Shown here in pieces: positions 60,114-64,000 of a stretch of DNA of 64,000 bases. Made by a program: the position numbers and the translations under genes. The notes under the pieces are model-generated. The model saw only the letters and a list, made by a program, of their open reading frames with translations, ran no database searches and was not told the origin of the DNA. Source of the stretch: Proteus terrae. Its GTDB lineage: Bacteria; Pseudomonadota; Gammaproteobacteria; Enterobacterales; Enterobacteriaceae. The stretch covers positions 85,404 through 149,403 of the forward strand of contig NZ_PENS01000013.1 of the NCBI RefSeq assembly GCF_003144325.1. The letters run 5' to 3'. Within the stretch, counting starts at the first letter, position 1. The number at the start of each line of letters is the position of its first letter.

Positions 60114-60785
60114 AAGTTTATTTTTCATCCAATTTTCATACATCATTAATGTAAGCTTTATTTATAAACGGGAGGGTAATATACCTTCCGTTTATAGTGA
60201 TTTCGTCTGTTTTCTTATTTTTTATCTACTGTGATCTTTTTATCTCTCTCCCATTTTAACGTTAGACTCTCTTATTTATTCTTTAAAATCAATAAAAAAT
60301 AATTTAATTTATTGCTGTTTTAATCATTATTACTTTTTTATTTTATAAATAGAAACACTTAGACTATTTAAATCTAATTGTTTAAAAAAAACCAACCAGT
60401 CACATAAAATTAATAATAAATCAACAGGTTAAAACTTATTTATTGAGATAATATCTTTTATCTCATTTTTACCATTTATCGTTAACTTTTAATATTTAAG
60501 ATAAATTAATTAAAAATCAAAGTGTTGCAAGATAAATTAATACATTTAATAAATTTATTAATTAGAGTAATAAATAAGCATAAAGAATATTTATAAAATG
60601 CCGATACTATTTTTTAGTATTTGAAAAAATCAAAAGGATATATGGCATTAAACCAAAGAATGATCTAAAAAATATTTATATTTTTTCTTAATTCTTTGTA
60701 TATACCAGTTACAGGAAGTAAAAATAAAACTTAAAAATCAATAAACTACACAGTTATATTTTTATGAAAAAGGAAATAACATTAC
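60114..60785. other. AT-rich intergenic region between nqrE and chemoreceptor gene
   Basis: Contains a stem-loop at 60163-60196 (TATAAACGGGAGG/CCTTCCGTTTATA), probably the nqrE terminator, then nearly 600 bases of very AT-rich DNA with the chemoreceptor promoter. No sigma-28 promoter was recognised and no nqrF remnant seen. Confidence 0.45.
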
Positions 60786-62384
60786 ATGTTTAAGAACTTC
60801 AAACAACGTTATTTGCCAAACGTCTCTTTTACTATGTCGAGTTTAAAAACAACCACTTTAGTTTGGCTTATTACAGGCTCTTTAATCTTACTTCTTGGTC
60901 TAGCTTGTGTTTTATTCCTCTCTTCAGTCAATGATTACAAGAGAAACTTAAACACACTAAATAATATCTACCATGAACAATCACTATTGAATAACACTTG
61001 GGAAAATCTCTTACAAACGCGTAATACCCTAAATAGAGCCAGTTCCCGCCACTTATTAATTATTAATAAAATGGCTACTGCAAATACGGATATCTCTTCA
61101 TTATTACAACAAGCTAAAGAAAAACTTCAACTCGTTGAAAACGGGTGGGAAAGTTTCAAGAGTTTTCCTCATAATGTTGAAAATCAAACTTATATACAAC
61201 AACTAGAGCAGAAATATACTGAGCTTAATGCAGCATTAATTGAATTTTTAGCCTTTCTAGAACAAGGTAAAACATACGAATACTTAAATCAACCAACACA
61301 AACCTATCAAGACAATTTTGAACAAGCTTATACTACCTATCATCAACAACTAGAAAATTATTATACGGCTTCATTAGATGAAGGCGAGTTACTGTACGAT
61401 AAAATTATTTATAGCTTAATTGTCATTTCAATATTAATTGTTATTTTTTCTTTCTTAGTTCAGATTGTACTGCGAAAAAACTTTATTTCACCTTTAAACG
61501 CGATAATGAAAAATATCGAAGATATTAGTAATGGAGAATTAGCGACTGATGTCACGACAAAAGGTCTATTTGAAATAAATATTCTCACTACTAATATTCA
61601 AAAAATGCGAGACCAGATAAAACGGATCGTAAATAACATCAATCACAGCTCCGGTCTTATTAATTCCGAACTAAGTGATATTGCTGTTATGAACAATAAT
61701 CTTGCCATTCGTGTTGAACAACAATCAGCAGCTGTACTCGAAACCTCAGCAGGAATACGACAATTAAGTGTGACATCAAAACAACATGCAGAAAATACAC
61801 AAACATCATGTGAGCTAGTAACAAAAGCAGATACGATGATCCATCAAAGTAATGAAATGCTCGCTAACGTTGTTGAAAATATGCATGAGGTTGTCACGTT
61901 CTCTGAACAAATTAACGATATTACCTCTACGATTGACAATATCGCCTTCCAAACAAACTTGTTGGCTTTAAATGCTGCCGTAGAAGCGGCAAGAGTGGGT
62001 GAACACGGAAAAGGTTTTGCTGTTGTTGCTAAAGAAGTAAGAGAATTATCCATTAGCTGTAACTTAGCATCAAAAGAGATAAAAATACTTGTCGCTAATT
62101 CAAGTAAAAAAATAAATCAGTGTTTTCAGTTAGCTGCTGACGCAAACGATAATATGATAGATATTTCTAAACATACTGAAAATATTAATGAAATGATCCA
62201 CGATATTTCTATTTCTACAAATGAACAAAGTAATGGTATTGCCCAAATTGAAGATGCGATAAATCAATTAGATCAAACAACACAAGCTAACTCAACAATG
62301 ACACGGGAATTAGTCAGTTCATTAGATTCTTTGCAAACACAATCAGATAGATTAAAACAAGAATTGACTGTTTTTCATCAGTAA
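60786..62384 (+). CDS. Methyl-accepting chemotaxis protein
   Basis: Transmembrane chemoreceptor of 532 residues. TM1 lies at about 23-48, a periplasmic four-helix-bundle sensor at 49-205, TM2 at 207-229, then HAMP and a long coiled-coil signalling domain whose tip reads [21 protein letters not shown], with the CheA/CheW contact residues. The ligand is unknown; the sensor shows no strong match to a named amino-acid site. The C-terminus (ELTVFHQ) lacks the NWETF pentapeptide that tethers CheR/CheB, so it depends on other receptors for adaptation. Confidence 0.95.
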   Translation: MFKNFKQRYLPNVSFTMSSLKTTTLVWLITGSLILLLGLACVLFLSSVNDYKRNLNTLNNIYHEQSLLNNTWENLLQTRNTLNRASSRHLLIINKMATANTDISSLLQQAKEKLQLVENGWESFKSFPHNVENQTYIQQLEQKYTELNAALIEFLAFLEQGKTYEYLNQPTQTYQDNFEQAYTTYHQQLENYYTASLDEGELLYDKIIYSLIVISILIVIFSFLVQIVLRKNFISPLNAIMKNIEDISNGELATDVTTKGLFEINILTTNIQKMRDQIKRIVNNINHSSGLINSELSDIAVMNNNLAIRVEQQSAAVLETSAGIRQLSVTSKQHAENTQTSCELVTKADTMIHQSNEMLANVVENMHEVVTFSEQINDITSTIDNIAFQTNLLALNAAVEAARVGEHGKGFAVVAKEVRELSISCNLASKEIKILVANSSKKINQCFQLAADANDNMIDISKHTENINEMIHDISISTNEQSNGIAQIEDAINQLDQTTQANSTMTRELVSSLDSLQTQSDRLKQELTVFHQ

Positions 62385-62406
62385 GTATTAAATCTACCTA
62401 CAGCAT

Positions 62407-62435
62407 AAAAGCTATCTTAATCTTAGGATAGCTTT
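62407..62435. terminator. Bidirectional terminator between the chemoreceptor and ycdX
   Basis: AAAGCTATC, short loop, GATAGCTTT between convergent genes, with T-rich sequence on both strands. Confidence 0.75.
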
Positions 62436-62458
62436 CTTATTACTGATTTAGGCTAATA

Positions 62459-63196
62459 TTAAAAATGGCTAAATTCAGGGATCTCTTTTTTACCATGTGA
62501 TTTTAGAAAATCTAACACTCTTCTTGGAGTTACATTCAGTATACGCTCATGTGGAAAGTCTATTTGGGCTAATACTTCTAATACTCGATCAAAATTTCCT
62601 AGTGAAGAAGCTATATGTGAGTCAGAACCCAATGCAATTAATCCTCCTGCATCACGCACTGCTTTCGCTATTTCTATACAGTTTTTCTCACTTCCTACTC
62701 TAGAATGAATAAATGATGAGTTATTCATTTCTAAAGCAACGTTGTAAGTGGCAGCTACTTTTGCAACCTCAGCAATATCTATTGGATATTTTGGATTGCC
62801 CGGATGCGTTACCATTTGAATACAGCCACTTGCTATTGTTGCAATTAACGCTTTTGTATTATCAACAAGGCCTAATGAACTCATTACCGGATCATGAAAG
62901 CCAGCAAGTACAATATCTAATTTCTTACTCATTTTCTCACTGCAATCTGTTTCACCTTTAATATTTTTAATATTCGCTTCTATACCATAAAGAATACCAA
63001 CACCATCAATAATACGAGGGATCACAGGTAAGTTAGAAAAATGCCATTCATGAGGTGCATCATCCATATCTGGGCCATGGTCAGTAATTGCAAATAATTG
63101 AATTCCCTGCTTTTTAGCTTGTTGAAAATATTCACTAACTGTACTGTAAGCATGTGTACTAGCAATAGTATGAGCATGTAAATCAACGGGATACAT
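62459..63196 (-). CDS. ycdX: PHP-family zinc phosphatase YcdX
   Basis: Trinuclear-zinc phosphatase of 245 residues, the length of E. coli YcdX. Metal ligands are visible in order: DLHAHT at 5-10, [10 protein letters not shown] near 36-45, the Glu of [19 protein letters not shown] and LGSDSHIA. The start at 63196 ([10 protein letters not shown]) is preferred over one ten codons upstream: GGAG lies six bases before it and it gives the family N-terminus. In E. coli YcdX is linked with swarming; the substrate is unknown. Confidence 0.93.
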   Translation of the reverse strand: MYPVDLHAHTIASTHAYSTVSEYFQQAKKQGIQLFAITDHGPDMDDAPHEWHFSNLPVIPRIIDGVGILYGIEANIKNIKGETDCSEKMSKKLDIVLAGFHDPVMSSLGLVDNTKALIATIASGCIQMVTHPGNPKYPIDIAEVAKVAATYNVALEMNNSSFIHSRVGSEKNCIEIAKAVRDAGGLIALGSDSHIASSLGNFDRVLEVLAQIDFPHERILNVTPRRVLDFLKSHGKKEIPEFSHF

Positions 63197-63439
63197 AAAC
63201 AACTCCTTCCTAAAAACACCTAACAACTAACAAACGATATATTATCCACTTCACTTTTTCTCACATTAGCAAGAAATGAAGATAATTTTTGATAAATATG
63301 CTTTAATCTTTAACATACTATTTAATATCAAATAGATAAATAAAGTTTCACTTTAGTACTATACACAAGAATTTTGAAAACACATTATATTGTGTAATTT
63401 CATTTTAAATATGGCTTTCAACTTTATAAAAGGTTATTT

Positions 63440-63877
63440 ATGTTCAGCTATCCAGCAGTCGCTCATTTTGATGAAGAAAGTGAAACTTACGAAATTACCT
63501 ACCGTGATTTTGATAATATACACGCTGTTGCTTATACAGAAGATGATATTGAACTAGAAGCCTCTGATATTTTGCATGTAGGTCTTGAAGAGTTTGTTGC
63601 GAGTAAACTGCCCATTCCTACACCATCCAAAGCACAAACTGGTGATTTTATTGTCTACTTACCTCTTATTAGCTGTTTAAAAATTGCGTTACATAATGCG
63701 ATGTTAGAAACAAAGACAAAAAAATCTGATCTTGCAAGAAAGATGAATTTAACGAGCGCTCAAATAGAGCGTCTACTTGAAATTAATCAGACCTCAAAAG
63801 TAGATAGTCTAGAGCAAGCACTTTATTTATTAGGCTATGCCATTTCTGTCAGCGTTAATAAAAATATCAATCAATAA
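63440..63877 (+). CDS. hicB: HicB-family antitoxin-like protein without HicA
   Basis: Protein of 145 residues with a HicB N-terminal partial RNase H fold (MFSYPAVAHFDEES...YEITYRDFDNIHA) and a C-terminal helix-turn-helix (KKSDLARKMNLTSAQIERLLEINQTSKVDSLEQALYLLG) as in E. coli HicB. HicB normally neutralises the HicA mRNA interferase encoded just upstream and represses the operon. There is no hicA in the 200 bases upstream, and downstream there is only a hairpin then a minus-strand gene end. It could be a free regulator. AAAGG precedes the ATG. Confidence 0.85.
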   Translation: MFSYPAVAHFDEESETYEITYRDFDNIHAVAYTEDDIELEASDILHVGLEEFVASKLPIPTPSKAQTGDFIVYLPLISCLKIALHNAMLETKTKKSDLARKMNLTSAQIERLLEINQTSKVDSLEQALYLLGYAISVSVNKNINQ

Positions 63878-63888
63878 TAGTTAAAATC

Positions 63889-63913
63889 ATAACCACCCGT
63901 AAAACGGGTGGTT
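63889..63913. terminator. Terminator-like hairpin after hicB
   Basis: AACCACCCGT, short loop, ACGGGTGGTT; a second hairpin GCCCTATAAGGGC (63921-63933) follows at once, before the convergent gene's stop. Confidence 0.7.
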
Positions 63914-63936
63914 TGCTCTTGCCCTATAAGGGCTTA

Positions 63937-64000
63937 TTACCGACTGCGCCTAAATGACGCTGCTTTCTCTTCGTTCAAGCTAAGTGTCTTTGCTACTTTG
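63937..64000 (-). CDS. C-terminal end of an unknown minus-strand gene (cut by window edge)
   Basis: The minus-strand frame open at the right edge codes for KVAKTLSLNEEKAASFRRSR and stops at 63937. Other frames are closed and hairpins lie between it and hicB, as expected of convergent genes. Only 20 residues are visible, so the family cannot be told. Confidence 0.5.
   Translation of the reverse strand, partial: KVAKTLSLNEEKAASFRRSR

Noticed and set aside
63227..63439. hicA gene upstream of hicB
   Set aside because: No frame of about 60 codons with a ribosome site or HicA-like motif.

Overview
The window is AT-rich enterobacterial chromosome (Morganellaceae). Gene content and order point to the genus Proteus: a tandem heme-receptor hmu operon, a PqrA-type AraC regulator of exactly 122 residues, an arn (aminoarabinose) operon next to btuCD, and sitABCD. 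The species cannot be fixed from the sequence alone. No tRNA, rRNA, CRISPR array or intact insertion sequence was seen. Nearly everything is ordinary host chromosome; the one clearly degraded patch is at about 27.2-28.0 kb.

Layout. (1) 0-7.4 kb: heme uptake, with two TonB-dependent receptors (the first cut by the window edge), the heme-handling protein HmuS and the ABC importer HmuTUV. (2) 7.7-10 kb: pqrA under a Fur-like palindrome, lplA, and an NlpC/P60 lipoprotein. (3) 10-17.5 kb: arnBCADTEF on the minus strand, for L-Ara4N modification of lipid A, with a PmrA-like direct repeat upstream. (4) 17.6-27 kb: thrS-infC-rpmI-rplT-pheM-pheS-pheT-ihfA-btuC-btuD, the classical translation cluster. 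Its RNA controls are visible: a tRNA-Thr-like thrS operator, an AUU start for infC, and the 15-codon PheM leader with its attenuator. (5) 27.2-30.8 kb: two frameshifted gene remnants, a PACE-type efflux protein, an AraC regulator, a CsaA-like protein and a GNAT acetyltransferase. (6) 30.9-36.3 kb: marC, mltE-like, and sitABCD behind a near-consensus Fur box. (7) 36.4-43.3 kb: yniA-yniB-hxpB, LexA-box ydjM, tcyP, an unrecognised 287-residue protein, htpX. (8) 43.7-56.6 kb: OprD-like porin, prc-proQ, msrC, letA-letB, yebV, yebY-copD-copC, ftnA. (9) 57-64 kb: usp, DUF2628, class IV adenylate cyclase, an isolated nqrE, a chemoreceptor, a ycdX-type PHP phosphatase, and a HicB-like protein without HicA.

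How the genes relate. Metal and iron handling recurs (hmu, sit, ftnA, copCD, Fur boxes), as does envelope maintenance (arn, LetAB, Prc, HtpX, MltE, NlpC, MarC). The most notable oddities are a solitary nqrE with both conserved cysteines, a YniA-family kinase whose catalytic Asp is Asn, a LetB with six rather than seven MCE domains, two neighbouring genes each broken at a short homopolymer, an orphan HicB, and an unrecognised cysteine-containing protein at 41.5 kb. No wholly new multi-gene system is evident.
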